A stretch of DNA of 64,000 nucleotides, from the NCBI GenBank assembly GCA_963717085.1, contig CAVQVM010000019.1, forward strand, positions 434,001-498,000, given 5' to 3'. The notes under the pieces are model-generated. The model had not been told where the DNA came from and made no database searches. It was given only the letters and a program-made list of their open reading frames with translations. Both the position numbers and the translations under genes were made by a program. This DNA is from DASQUK01 sp963717085 (GTDB lineage Bacteria; Actinomycetota; Acidimicrobiia; Acidimicrobiales; VFJN01). How positions within the stretch are numbered: the stretch's first letter is position 1; the number at the start of each line of letters is the position of its first letter. Shown here piece by piece: positions 16,853 through 25,532 of the stretch.

Positions 16853-19293
16853 GGCCGCGACGGCTCGAGCTCGAGGGGTTCACCGCCTTCCGGGGCCCGA
16901 CCGTGGTCGACTTCGCCGGCGCCGACCTGTTCGCACTGGTCGGTCCCACGGGCGCTGGCAAGACCAGCATCATCGACGCGCTCACGTTCGCCCTGTACGG
17001 CAGCGTGCCCCGCCTCGACGACCGGCGCGCCGTGGCGCCGGTGATCAGCCAGAATCTCACCGAGGCTCGGGTCCGACTCGACTTCAGCGTCGGCGGCCAG
17101 GAGTACACGGCGGTACGGGTGGTGCGGGCCACCAAGGCGGGGGCCACCACCAAGGAGGCGCGCCTCGAGCGAGGCGCCGAGGTGCTCGCCGGCGATGCCA
17201 AGGAGGTCACGGCCGCGGTCGAGGCGGTGGTCGGGCTCGGTTTCGACCACTTCACCAAGTGCGTGTCCTTGCCCCAGGGCCAGTTCGCACAGTTCCTCCA
17301 TGCCGAGCCCGGCAAGCGGCAGGACCTGCTCGTACGCCTGCTCGAGCTGGGCCTGTACGACCGCGTGGCCGGCGCGGCCCGGCAGCGGGCGGCGGTCGCG
17401 CGCAACCGGGCCGACGTCGTCGCCGGCCAGCTCGAGCGCCTGGCCGGGGCGACCGCCGAGGCGCGGGCGACGGCCGCGGCTCGCGTCGACGAGCTGGCGA
17501 CGCTGGCCGGGCGGCTCGCGGCCGAACGGCCACGCCTCGACGAGCTGCTCGGGCGGGCCGCCGAGGAGCAGAACCGGGTCGACGAGGCCACGGCGTACGT
17601 CCTGTTGCTCGACGGCGTGTGCGCCCCCACCGGAGTCGACGAGCTGGCGGCCGCGCTGGCCACCGTCAACGAGGCGCGACAACGCTGCGCCGAGCTCGAG
17701 GACGACGCCACCGAGGCGGTGGCGGAGGTGGAGGCCCAGTTGGCGGCGCTGCCCGCCCGGGCATCGCTGGAGGCGCTGCAGGCCGACCACGGTCGCCGCA
17801 TCGAGCTGGTGTCGGCACTCGAGCGGGGAACCGCGGCCGAGTCGGCGGCTGCCGGCAACCTGGCGACGTCACGCGCCGCCGAGGAGCGGGCCCGTGGCGA
17901 CCGGCAGGCGCACGCCGCCGAGCTCGACCTGCTGCGCATCGAATCGCACGCCCAGGCGCTGACGTCCGCGCTGGCCGTGGGATCCCCCTGCCTCGTGTGT
18001 GGGCAACCGGTCCACGCCCTGCCGGAGGGCCGCGGCGCGCCGAACCTCCATCGTGCGGAACGGCGCCTGGCCGCGGTGGACCGGTCGCTGGAGGAGGCGA
18101 CGGCGGCCGTCCAGGAGGCGGTCGCCCAGCAGGCGCGGGTGGACGAGAAGCTGCGGCGACTTCGTGACGACCTGGCCGACGTCAAGGTGCGCCTCTCCGG
18201 GGCGGCCGAACCCGAGGCGCTCGACGATCAGCTGGCGGTCGTCGCGGCCGCCGAGGCCGATCTCGCCAAGGCCGTCCAGGCGGCGCGCGACGCCCGCGCC
18301 GCGGGCCGCGAGGTCGGGCGCCGGCACGACGAGCTCCTGGCACGCGAGCGCGAGGCCCGCCGCGCCTTCGACGCGGCCCGGGACGCGGTGGCGGTCCTCG
18401 ACCCTCCCGCCTCCGAGCGCCGCGACCTGGCCGCGGATTGGGCGGCACTCGTGGCCTGGGCCGCCGAGCGGAGGCCCGCGACCATCGAACGCGCCGAGGA
18501 TCATCGGCGGCTTGCCGAGGCGGCCCGAGCGGAGGCGGCGTCACTCCTCGACCAGCTCGCGCGGCTCTGCTGCAACGCCGGGGTCGAGGTGACGCCAGAC
18601 GGCCGGCTCGGCGACGGGCCGCGGGGGCGGCGCCGTGAGCGCGGGACGTGGCCGGGCGAGGCGGTGGCCGCAGCCCATGCCCGGGCCGAGGCCGACCTCC
18701 GCCGCATCGACGCCGACATGGCCGAGGCCGAGAAGCTCCGCGCAAACCGTCGGGGAGCGGTCGAGCAACAGCAGGTCGCCGAGGCGCTCGCCGGTCACCT
18801 GGCCGCCAACCGGTTCGAGAAGTGGCTGCTCGACGAGGCGGTCCAGCAGCTCGTGCACGGCGCGTCCGAGATCCTGGGCGAGCTCACCGGCGGGGCATAC
18901 GCGCTGGCGGTGGACGCCCGCAGCGGCGGGTTCCTGGTGGTCGACCACACCAACGCATCCCAGACCCGGCCCGCACGCACGCTGTCGGGGGGCGAGACGT
19001 TCCTCGCCTCCCTGGCCCTGGCGCTCGCACTGGCCGACCACCTGGGGGCGACGCTCGCCGCCACCGGGGCCGCCCGCCTCGACGCCCTGTTCCTCGACGA
19101 GGGGTTCGGCACCCTCGACCCCGACACGCTGGACGTCGTGGCCGCCGCCCTCGACGAGCTCGGCGCCCGGGGCCGGATGGTGGGTGTGGTCACCCACGTG
19201 CGGGAACTGGCCGACCGGCTACCCGTCCGCTTCGAGGTGCGCAAGGTCGGTGGCAGCGCCACCGTCGAGCGGGTCGACGGGGTCGACGCCTAG
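16849..19293 (+). CDS. sbcC: Exonuclease ATPase subunit SbcC (Rad50-like)
   Basis: 814 residues from a GTG at 16849 that overlaps the sbcD stop. Walker A lies near residue 33 (GPTGAGKTSIIDAL), a Q-loop near LPQGQFAQFL, two long coiled coils flank the zinc hook CLVC at 381-384, the ABC signature is TLSGGETFLAS near 712 and Walker B LFLDEGFG near 747. The coils are shorter than in many SbcC proteins of about 1,000 residues. With SbcD it forms the Mre11-Rad50-type complex. The TAG stop coincides with the CTAG end of palindromic element copy C. Confidence 0.95.
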   Translation: MRPRRLELEGFTAFRGPTVVDFAGADLFALVGPTGAGKTSIIDALTFALYGSVPRLDDRRAVAPVISQNLTEARVRLDFSVGGQEYTAVRVVRATKAGATTKEARLERGAEVLAGDAKEVTAAVEAVVGLGFDHFTKCVSLPQGQFAQFLHAEPGKRQDLLVRLLELGLYDRVAGAARQRAAVARNRADVVAGQLERLAGATAEARATAAARVDELATLAGRLAAERPRLDELLGRAAEEQNRVDEATAYVLLLDGVCAPTGVDELAAALATVNEARQRCAELEDDATEAVAEVEAQLAALPARASLEALQADHGRRIELVSALERGTAAESAAAGNLATSRAAEERARGDRQAHAAELDLLRIESHAQALTSALAVGSPCLVCGQPVHALPEGRGAPNLHRAERRLAAVDRSLEEATAAVQEAVAQQARVDEKLRRLRDDLADVKVRLSGAAEPEALDDQLAVVAAAEADLAKAVQAARDARAAGREVGRRHDELLAREREARRAFDAARDAVAVLDPPASERRDLAADWAALVAWAAERRPATIERAEDHRRLAEAARAEAASLLDQLARLCCNAGVEVTPDGRLGDGPRGRRRERGTWPGEAVAAAHARAEADLRRIDADMAEAEKLRANRRGAVEQQQVAEALAGHLAANRFEKWLLDEAVQQLVHGASEILGELTGGAYALAVDARSGGFLVVDHTNASQTRPARTLSGGETFLASLALALALADHLGATLAATGAARLDALFLDEGFGTLDPDTLDVVAAALDELGARGRMVGVVTHVRELADRLPVRFEVRKVGGSATVERVDGVDA

Positions 19294-19488
19294 TGGGCCC
19301 TCGCGGAAGTCATCGTGGCGTCTCGCCGGCCAGATCCGCGGCTGGTCTGCGTCCTCGTCTTCGCCGCAGCTATGGCTGCGCCTTCCTCCTGCGTCCTTGC
19401 CAACGACGAATCTGACGCGGCGATGCATCCACGGGACTTCAGCGAGCGCCCACTGGGCACCCGGGGCCAGTAGGAGAGGGTCCACTAG
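19290..19488. repeat. Palindromic CTAG-ended element, copy C
   Basis: It starts at CTAG 19290-19293 inside the sbcC stop and follows copy D closely to CACT at 19454. About 30 unrelated bases then lead to a second GTCCACTAG end at 19480-19488, which supplies the stop of the convergent DUF839 gene. The hairpin tip here is GCAGCTATGGCTGC. It may be a full element whose right end carries an insertion, or an intact element next to a remnant end. Confidence 0.82.
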
Positions 19489-21032
19489 AGGCTGCCCCGT
19501 TGCCAGGGCCCCTTGATGGCGAACGTGACGCCGGGCGTCTGGATGTTGACGAACAGTTGGCTGCCCGACGGCGAGAACGTCGCCCCACAGAACTCGAAGC
19601 CCCGGTAGTCGTTGGGCACGATCGCCGGCTTCCCGGTGATCGGCTGCTCGATCACCACGTTGTTCTCTGCCAGGACGAATGACCCACCCCGACGATTGAC
19701 GCCGAGCAGGCGGGTGCCGAACCGGCGCGTGCCGTCCACCACCAGCCCGCCGCCGTCCTCGCACAGCACCAGTCCGCCCCGCGGGCTGACCGTGATGTTG
19801 TCGGGATTGTCGGCCAGCTCCTCGCTCTGGGACACGAAGACGGCGGTGAGCGTGGGGCGATTCTTCGGCCCCCGACGACGCAGGTCGAGGGCCCACACCA
19901 CCCCCTTGCCGACCGGGCCGCCGCTGGTGTCGACGAAGTAGACGACGCCCCGGTCGTGCCAGCAGCCCTCGAGCCGGTTGAAGACCGCGCCACCCTGGGC
20001 CTCGCCCTGCAGGAAGGGGCCGGACCGCCCGATGCCCAGAATGGCGGGTAGGCCCGGCAGCGGCGGGGCGAAGCCTTCGGGGTCGGCATTGGGAGCCGGG
20101 ATCCCGACCCACTCGACCACGAAGCGTTGGCCTGGCGCTGCCTGCCGCAGGTCGGCGTGTTCAACGTCGGCGACCTTCAGCATCTCCAGGGCGCCGCCCC
20201 GCTCGAGATCGCCGGGCCGCCGGGCACCGTGGCGCGGCCGGAAGCGGTAGAAGCCGGAGTTCGGACCGTTGTCCTCGGTCAGGTAGACGTGCCCCGTGCC
20301 GGGATCGACTGCGGCCGCCTCGTGGGTCATGAAGCCCATGTCCTCGATCGGCACCGCGCTGGCCGCGCCGCGGTGCGGCGAAGGCACCTCGAAGACGAAC
20401 CCGTGATCGCGGGCGCCCACCTGTGATCCGCGCAAGCGGACCTCCTCGCACGTGAGCCAGGAGCCCCACGGCGTCGGTCCGCCTGCGCAGTTGACGATCG
20501 TCCCGCCGAGCGTGGCCTGCGACCCTGTGAACCTGCCGCCCGCAAACGTGACGGCGGTCGTGCCGCCGCCGAGGCCTTCGATGAGTCCCGCTGCCCGGAA
20601 CGCGTCGTAGACGGGCGCCTGGCCGGCCCCGACCAGGGGCAGCGGATCGCCCGGGAGCGCGGGGCCCCGCTCGTGGTTGCGGATGAGCACCAGTTCCGAA
20701 TGGGCGCCCCGCCCCCGGCGCGACTCGACGACGGCCATGCCGTCATGGCGGTCGGGCGTCGGCGTGCCGTCGTCCATCGGGTCGCCACTCCAGCCGAACG
20801 ACTGGTAGTCGAACCCCTGCGGAAGCCTCAGCAGTGGGAGTCCGGTGGTGCGGTCCCTGGTGGGGAACAGCGGCCCGTAGCCATGTTCGGGTCGTGGCTG
20901 GGCACCGGCCGCCTGCTGGAGCTGCAGGCCGGCCAACGGCCCCGCCAGCACGGCCGCCCCGGCGGCGGCGCCACTCGAACGCAGGAACGCCCGGCGGGTC
21001 AGGCTGGAGTTGCTGGACGCACGCCTGGACAT
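19485..21032 (-). CDS. Tat-exported DUF839/PhoX-family protein
   Basis: 515 residues from an ATG at 21032 with GGAGGGGGA just upstream. The N-terminus has a twin-arginine signal (SLTRRAFLRSSGAA). The mature part matches DUF839/PhoX-like beta-propeller proteins: LPLLRLPQGFDYQSFGWSG, VLIRNHERG, GGTIVNCAGGPTPWGSWLTCEE, a later AAAVDPGTGHVYLTEDN, and VLCEDGGG. PhoX proteins are Ca/Fe-dependent alkaline phosphatases, but many DUF839 proteins have no shown activity. Acidic and cysteine residues of the PhoX iron site (the CEE motif) are present, so phosphatase activity is possible. It converges on sbcC. Confidence 0.88.
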   Translation of the reverse strand: MSRRASSNSSLTRRAFLRSSGAAAGAAVLAGPLAGLQLQQAAGAQPRPEHGYGPLFPTRDRTTGLPLLRLPQGFDYQSFGWSGDPMDDGTPTPDRHDGMAVVESRRGRGAHSELVLIRNHERGPALPGDPLPLVGAGQAPVYDAFRAAGLIEGLGGGTTAVTFAGGRFTGSQATLGGTIVNCAGGPTPWGSWLTCEEVRLRGSQVGARDHGFVFEVPSPHRGAASAVPIEDMGFMTHEAAAVDPGTGHVYLTEDNGPNSGFYRFRPRHGARRPGDLERGGALEMLKVADVEHADLRQAAPGQRFVVEWVGIPAPNADPEGFAPPLPGLPAILGIGRSGPFLQGEAQGGAVFNRLEGCWHDRGVVYFVDTSGGPVGKGVVWALDLRRRGPKNRPTLTAVFVSQSEELADNPDNITVSPRGGLVLCEDGGGLVVDGTRRFGTRLLGVNRRGGSFVLAENNVVIEQPITGKPAIVPNDYRGFEFCGATFSPSGSQLFVNIQTPGVTFAIKGPWQRGSL

Positions 21033-21140
21033 CGGCAGTCCCCCTCCCAGCTGGGCAGCGCGGTCGTGGTCGCGATGTTGCCCGTTCATCCTGACACGCC
21101 GGCCAACGCGCGCCGACGAACTGGTGACGGGTGGCCGAAG

Positions 21141-21611
21141 CTACAGGCGCTGCACGACCGGCGGCTGATCGGGGGCGGCCTGCGCACGGAAGTCGGCGCG
21201 CACATGCCCGTGGCGGCGGCCGAAGCCGCAGCCTCCGGTGAGCACGAGGGCGGGCCACAGCAGCCACAGAGCCCACGGTCCCGTGGCTATCGCCAGAACC
21301 ACTACGGCCGCCACCGCCAGCAGGCGGGCGGGGATCAGGGGTGACCTGAGCGACCGGGGTTCGTGCCGGCGGCGGGTGCGCGCCGGAGCGGCTGGCGGGT
21401 CAGCCGCTGGCAGGTCCTCCAGGAGCGGCTCGAGGTCGCGTCCGGTCCGGGCCGCGAGTGCGGCCCCGACGCGCTCCTCGTACTCCTCGACGGTGAGCCG
21501 CCCGTCGGCGAAGTGGCCGGCGAGGACCGCCACCACCTCGTCGCGCTCGGCCTGCGACACCCGCAGGTCCGGGTCGCGCCGTGCCGGTTCGTCGGCGTAA
21601 TCAATCCACAT
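21141..21611 (-). CDS. DUF1707 (SHOCT-like) membrane protein
   Basis: 156 residues from an ATG at 21611; the open frame reaches 21710, but this start places the DUF1707 module near the N-terminus. The module DLRVSQAERDEVVAVLAG...GRLTVEEYEERV ends at LEPLLEDLP and is followed by a basic linker and one or two membrane segments (LLAVAAVVVLAIATGPWALW). DUF1707 is a short helical domain found at the N-terminus of many actinobacterial membrane proteins and is thought to aid oligomerisation; the precise role is unknown. It diverges from the NurA-like gene. Confidence 0.82.
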   Translation of the reverse strand: MWIDYADEPARRDPDLRVSQAERDEVVAVLAGHFADGRLTVEEYEERVGAALAARTGRDLEPLLEDLPAADPPAAPARTRRRHEPRSLRSPLIPARLLAVAAVVVLAIATGPWALWLLWPALVLTGGCGFGRRHGHVRADFRAQAAPDQPPVVQRL

Positions 21612-21739
21612 TCGGCCCCGGGACCAGGCGTCGTCACGGTACCGGTGGCGGGAGATGTGACACATCGGCACCATGATGGCACCGTGCGGTGCCCCGGGGT
21701 ATCCCGTCATTTGTCACACCGGCTGTCCATCATGGGGTG

Positions 21740-22729
21740 ATGAGGTTCGCCGTCGAGACGTGGGCACCCGACTATGGGGCGTCTGTGAACGGCGCCGCCC
21801 TCGCGGATAGCGACGCCGAAGTCGACCTGGGGGTCGAGCGTGATCCCGCCGCCTGGGCTCCGGTCCGGCTGCGGGCCGGTGTGGCGGCGCCGGCATGCGT
21901 GCTGTTCGTCGACGGCGTCCAGCGCATCGATGCGCGGGTCTGGATCACCCGCGACGAAGACATGGGCCTGGCCCGCGAGCCGACGGGTGAGCTGGCGCAG
22001 CAGGGGGTGTGCGCCAGCTGGGCCGGCGGCGTCGTGCGGTGCCACGAGCGTGCCCGCGTCGTGGTCACCGAGGTACGGCGGGGCGTGTTTTGCCCCGGGG
22101 TGTCGGTCGATCCCATCGTCACACGCCACGGCGACTACCGGCCCTATCCCGTGCCCGACACCGCCGGCGATCCAGTCGCCCAGGCCCTGGGTCGTGCCCG
22201 GGGCGACCTGGAGGGTCGCGTGGCGGTGGAGGCAATGGGCGCGGACGAGGGCAGGGCCGGGCTCCTGGTCGTCGACGGGCCGCTCGGCGACCGCCGCCAC
22301 ATCCCAGGTGCTGTCGGCTACGTGAAGACGCACCACGTTTCCTACCTACCCGCCACCCTGCAGCCCATCGCCACCGGGCTGGGGGTCGGCGAACGCACAC
22401 CGCTGTTCGCGATCGGCGACCGCCGCTTCCGGTACTCCTGGTACCTGCGGCTGCCGGGCGCTGCCGCGCATCCGTGGTGGGGCATCGTCCGGTGCGAAGC
22501 ATCCGGTGACCTCACCCGGGCGGAGGCCTTGGACCTGGCCGACCGCGTGACGGCCACGCTGCCCCGCTTCGCCAGCCAGCCGTACAACGACCCCCGTGCC
22601 CCCCAGAACCTGCATCCGATCGCCGGGCTGGAACGTGAGCTCCGGCACCGCCTCGGCCATCCGGCCGTCATGGACCGGGCCCTGCGCCGGGCGGCACGGT
22701 CGGCCGCGGCCACCGGCAGCGCCGCCTGA
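21740..22729 (+). CDS. NurA-like 5'-3' nuclease domain protein
   Basis: 329 residues from an ATG at 21740. I assign it to the NurA fold from two aspartate motifs in the right order: CVLFVDGVQRIDARVW near residue 55 (strand with metal Asp) and GLLVVDGPLGDRRHIP near 175, followed by AVGYVKTHHVSYLP and RYSWYLRLPG, and the closing PQNLHPIAGLERELRHRLG. NurA is the nuclease partner of HerA in end resection; the herA gene lies 6 kb upstream. Activity rests on the two Asp residues, both present. The match is by motif and context, so nuclease assignment is probable rather than certain. Confidence 0.68.
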   Translation: MRFAVETWAPDYGASVNGAALADSDAEVDLGVERDPAAWAPVRLRAGVAAPACVLFVDGVQRIDARVWITRDEDMGLAREPTGELAQQGVCASWAGGVVRCHERARVVVTEVRRGVFCPGVSVDPIVTRHGDYRPYPVPDTAGDPVAQALGRARGDLEGRVAVEAMGADEGRAGLLVVDGPLGDRRHIPGAVGYVKTHHVSYLPATLQPIATGLGVGERTPLFAIGDRRFRYSWYLRLPGAAAHPWWGIVRCEASGDLTRAEALDLADRVTATLPRFASQPYNDPRAPQNLHPIAGLERELRHRLGHPAVMDRALRRAARSAAATGSAA

Positions 22730-22808
22730 CTCCGTAGGTCGGCCCGAGGCGACCTGGCCGCCGAGGCCACCGGGGCCCGCGCCAACCGCACCCGGTACCG
22801 TCGCCGGC

Positions 22809-24653
22809 GTGATCCTCGTCGACGCCGCGGACCTGGCCGCGAGCCGTCCCGGCAAGCCGCTGTTCGCCGGCCTGTCGATCACGGTGGCCAGCGGCGACCG
22901 GCTGGCGGTCGTCGGCGTGAACGGGTCGGGGAAGTCGACGTTGCTCGGCGTGCTGGCCGGCACGGTCGAGCCCGACCACGGCACCATCCGCCGGGGGCGT
23001 GGCGCCAGGGTCGTCGCCCTCGACCAGGCGGCCGCACTACCTCGAGGCACGGTCCGGCAGGCCGTCGGCGAGACGTGGGAGGCGGACGCGCTGCTCGACC
23101 GCGTGGGGATGGCCGCGCTCGCCGGAGCCGACGTCGGCAGCCTGTCCGGCGGCCAGGCCAAGCGCACCGCCCTCGCCCGGGCACTGGCGGCGGTCGGGGA
23201 GTCGGGCGACGGCGACCTATTGATCCTCGACGAGCCCACCAACCACCTCGACATGGACGCGATCGCGTGGCTCGAGGACCGCTTGGCGGGCTTCCGAGGT
23301 GGGCTGGTCCTCGTCACGCACGACCGCCACGTGCTCGACCGGCTGACCACCAGCATCCTCGAGCTCGATCGCGGCCGCGCCCACGTGCACGACGGTGGTT
23401 ACGCCTCCTACCTCGAGGCCAGGGCCGAGCGGGCCGAGCGGGAGGCCGGCGCCGAGCGCAAGCGGCGCAACCTGGCTCGGGCCGAGCTGGCGTGGCTGCG
23501 CCGCGGAGCGCCGGCCCGCACCCGCAAGCCCAAGGCGGACGTCGCCGCCGCCCAGGCCCTCCTCGAGGGCCAGCCGCCCGCACCCGGCCGGGCCGACGAC
23601 CTACCGCTGGCCGACCTCGTGCGAACCCCGCGGCTCGGCGACACGGTGGTGGAGCTGCACGGCGTCAGCGACGGCTACGGCGACCACCTGCTGTTCGAGG
23701 ACGTCGACCTGCTGCTGGGACCCGCCGAGCGGCTGGGCGTGGTCGGGATCAACGGCAGTGGCAAGTCGACCCTGCTCGACCTGCTGGCCGGCCGGCGCCG
23801 GCCCCGCGCCGGCCGGATCGTGCGCGGATCCACGGTTCACCTGGGCTACTACGACCAGCGGAGCGCCGATCTACCGCCCGACCTGCGCGTGCGCGAGGTC
23901 GTCGCGGGGCCCACACGGCAGCCCGACTGGACCGACGCCGCGCTGCTCGAACGGCTGTGGTTCGACAACGACGCGCAATGGGCGCCGGTCCGGCTGCTCT
24001 CCGGTGGCGAACGCCGCCGCCTGCAACTCGCGCTGGTGCTGCGGCAAGGGCCCAACGTGTTGCTCCTGGACGAGCCGACCAATGATCTCGACCTCGACAC
24101 CTTGAGGGCGCTGGAGGACCTGCTCGACTCTTGGCCCGGCACGCTCGTGGTGGTCAGCCACGACCGGGCGTTCCTGGAGCGGACCGTCGAGGACGTGATC
24201 GTGCTCGACGGCCGGGGACGCGCTGCCAAGGTGCCCGGTGGGTATGCGGCGTACGAGTCCCACTGGCGGGCCGCACGCCGGCGCGGCCGGGCTGCCGAAG
24301 TGGCCGGGGTCGGTGCCGGCGCCGGTGTAGGTACCGGCGCGGGCGCCGGCGGCCGGGAGGCTCGCGCTGGCGACGCTGGCGGTTCCCGGCGCGACGGCCG
24401 GCCGCCTGGCGGGGGCACCCGGCGCACGCCGAGCACGCTGCGCCACCTGTTGCGCCGGGCCGAGACCGAGATGCACCGCCTCCAGGATCGGCAGGCGGCA
24501 CTCGAGGCCGAGCTGGCGGGGGCGAGGGGCGACCACGTCGCCCTGGCGACCGTGGGTGAGGAGCTGTCCGTCGTCAACGGCGAGCTCGCGGCGGCCGAGG
24601 AGCGCTGGCTCGCGCTCGCCGAGGAGGCCGAGTCGCTCGGCCTGACGCCTTGA
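22809..24653 (+). CDS. ABC-F family ATP-binding protein
   Basis: 614 residues from a GTG at 22809. There are two ABC modules without membrane domains: Walker A GVNGSGKST, signature LSGGQAKRTALARAL and Walker B LLILDEPTNHLD in the first; GINGSGKST, LSGGERRRLQLALVL and LLLDEPTNDLD in the second. A charged linker lies between them and a Gly/Ala-rich spacer plus coiled coil ends the protein (ETEMHRLQDRQAALEAELAG). ABC-F proteins act at the ribosomal E site in translation or antibiotic protection; this Uup-like layout with a C-terminal coiled coil suggests a housekeeping or DNA/ribosome role. Confidence 0.93.
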   Translation: MILVDAADLAASRPGKPLFAGLSITVASGDRLAVVGVNGSGKSTLLGVLAGTVEPDHGTIRRGRGARVVALDQAAALPRGTVRQAVGETWEADALLDRVGMAALAGADVGSLSGGQAKRTALARALAAVGESGDGDLLILDEPTNHLDMDAIAWLEDRLAGFRGGLVLVTHDRHVLDRLTTSILELDRGRAHVHDGGYASYLEARAERAEREAGAERKRRNLARAELAWLRRGAPARTRKPKADVAAAQALLEGQPPAPGRADDLPLADLVRTPRLGDTVVELHGVSDGYGDHLLFEDVDLLLGPAERLGVVGINGSGKSTLLDLLAGRRRPRAGRIVRGSTVHLGYYDQRSADLPPDLRVREVVAGPTRQPDWTDAALLERLWFDNDAQWAPVRLLSGGERRRLQLALVLRQGPNVLLLDEPTNDLDLDTLRALEDLLDSWPGTLVVVSHDRAFLERTVEDVIVLDGRGRAAKVPGGYAAYESHWRAARRRGRAAEVAGVGAGAGVGTGAGAGGREARAGDAGGSRRDGRPPGGGTRRTPSTLRHLLRRAETEMHRLQDRQAALEAELAGARGDHVALATVGEELSVVNGELAAAEERWLALAEEAESLGLTP

Positions 24654-24740
24654 CGCCCGCGGGTCGGTCGATGTCCGCCGACCCGCGAGAACGGTGCTCA
24701 GCAAGCAAGTTCCGCGCCGGCCCGGCGCTAGCCTGACCGC

Positions 24741-25343
24741 ATGGTCATGATCGTCACCGAGCCCGCGCGAGAGAAGATCCTCGAGCTGCGGGCCCACGAG
24801 GACGACCCGGACGCGCTCGGGCTGCGCGTCGAGGTCACGGGCGTCCAGGGCGTCGAGTACACCTACGACCTCACCTTCGACCCGGTCGCCGATGCCGACC
24901 TCGAGGCCGGCGATGTGGTCGAACACGAGGGTCCCCTGCCGGTGATCATCCCGGTCGACAGCCTCGACGCGCTGCGGGGCGCCACCCTGGACCTGCCGAC
25001 GACCGGCGGCCAGAACGGGCTTGTCCTCCGCAATCCGAATCGTCCCGATCCGCTGTCCGGAGCCCACATCGAGCTGACGGGCACGATCGACGAGAAAGTC
25101 AGCCAGCTGCTCGACGGCCAGATCAACCCCGCGCTGGCGATGCACGGTGGGTTCGCGGGCCTCGACCGGGTCGAGGGCAGCGTCGTGCACGTGACCATGG
25201 GCGGCGGGTGCCAGGGATGCGCCGTTTCGGCCATGACGCTGCGGGAGGGGATCACGCGAGCGATCCGTGAGGCGATCCCCGAGGTCACCGAGGTGGTCGA
25301 CACCACCGACCACTCGATGGGGGAGAACCCCTACTATACGTGA
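24741..25343 (+). CDS. NfuA-like Fe-S cluster carrier (degenerate A-type + NifU C-terminal domain)
   Basis: 200 residues from an ATG at 24741; ATG at 24747 is an alternative. Residues 1-95 resemble the A-type carrier domain found in NfuA but lack its three cysteines. Residues about 115-190 are the NifU C-terminal domain with INPALAMHGGFAGLD and the cluster motif GGGCQGCAVS. NfuA-type proteins carry a 4Fe-4S cluster to target enzymes; candidates nearby include the molybdopterin oxidoreductase, MoaA and other radical-SAM or Fe-S proteins. It is a single-gene unit followed by a hairpin. Confidence 0.88.
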   Translation: MVMIVTEPAREKILELRAHEDDPDALGLRVEVTGVQGVEYTYDLTFDPVADADLEAGDVVEHEGPLPVIIPVDSLDALRGATLDLPTTGGQNGLVLRNPNRPDPLSGAHIELTGTIDEKVSQLLDGQINPALAMHGGFAGLDRVEGSVVHVTMGGGCQGCAVSAMTLREGITRAIREAIPEVTEVVDTTDHSMGENPYYT

Positions 25344-25362
25344 GGTAGTCCGCCAGGCCCCG

Positions 25363-25380
25363 GGCGCGAGTTTTCGCGCC
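25363..25380 (+). terminator. Hairpin after the nfu-like gene
   Basis: A 7-bp perfect stem (GGCGCGA / TCGCGCC) with a GTTT loop starts 20 bases after the stop. There is no T-run, as is usual for terminators in this kind of genome. Confidence 0.45.
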
Positions 25381-25418
25381 GGCCGTAACGTCGCCGCGCG
25401 GTCTTTCGATAACAACAT

Positions 25419-25514
25419 GTGACAGGCGACACCTAGCTCAGCTATGGTGAACCCCGATCACCGCTGGGGGCGACCAGGGGGAGAGGCCCGGGCCGGTTTT
25501 TCCGGTCCGGGCCT
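25419..25514 (+). ncRNA. Candidate short transcript with promoter and terminator-like hairpin
   Basis: GTGACA (25419-25424) and TATGGT (25443-25448), 18 bases apart, resemble a vegetative promoter pointing right. About 30 bases further a strong hairpin occurs at 25484-25514 (13-base arms with one mismatch, TTTTT loop). No plus-strand gene follows, and dxs converges from the right. The same hairpin could end dxs transcription 19 bases after its stop. A small RNA is possible but unproven. Confidence 0.22.
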
Positions 25515-25532
25515 TGTCGCGTCTTCCGGCGG

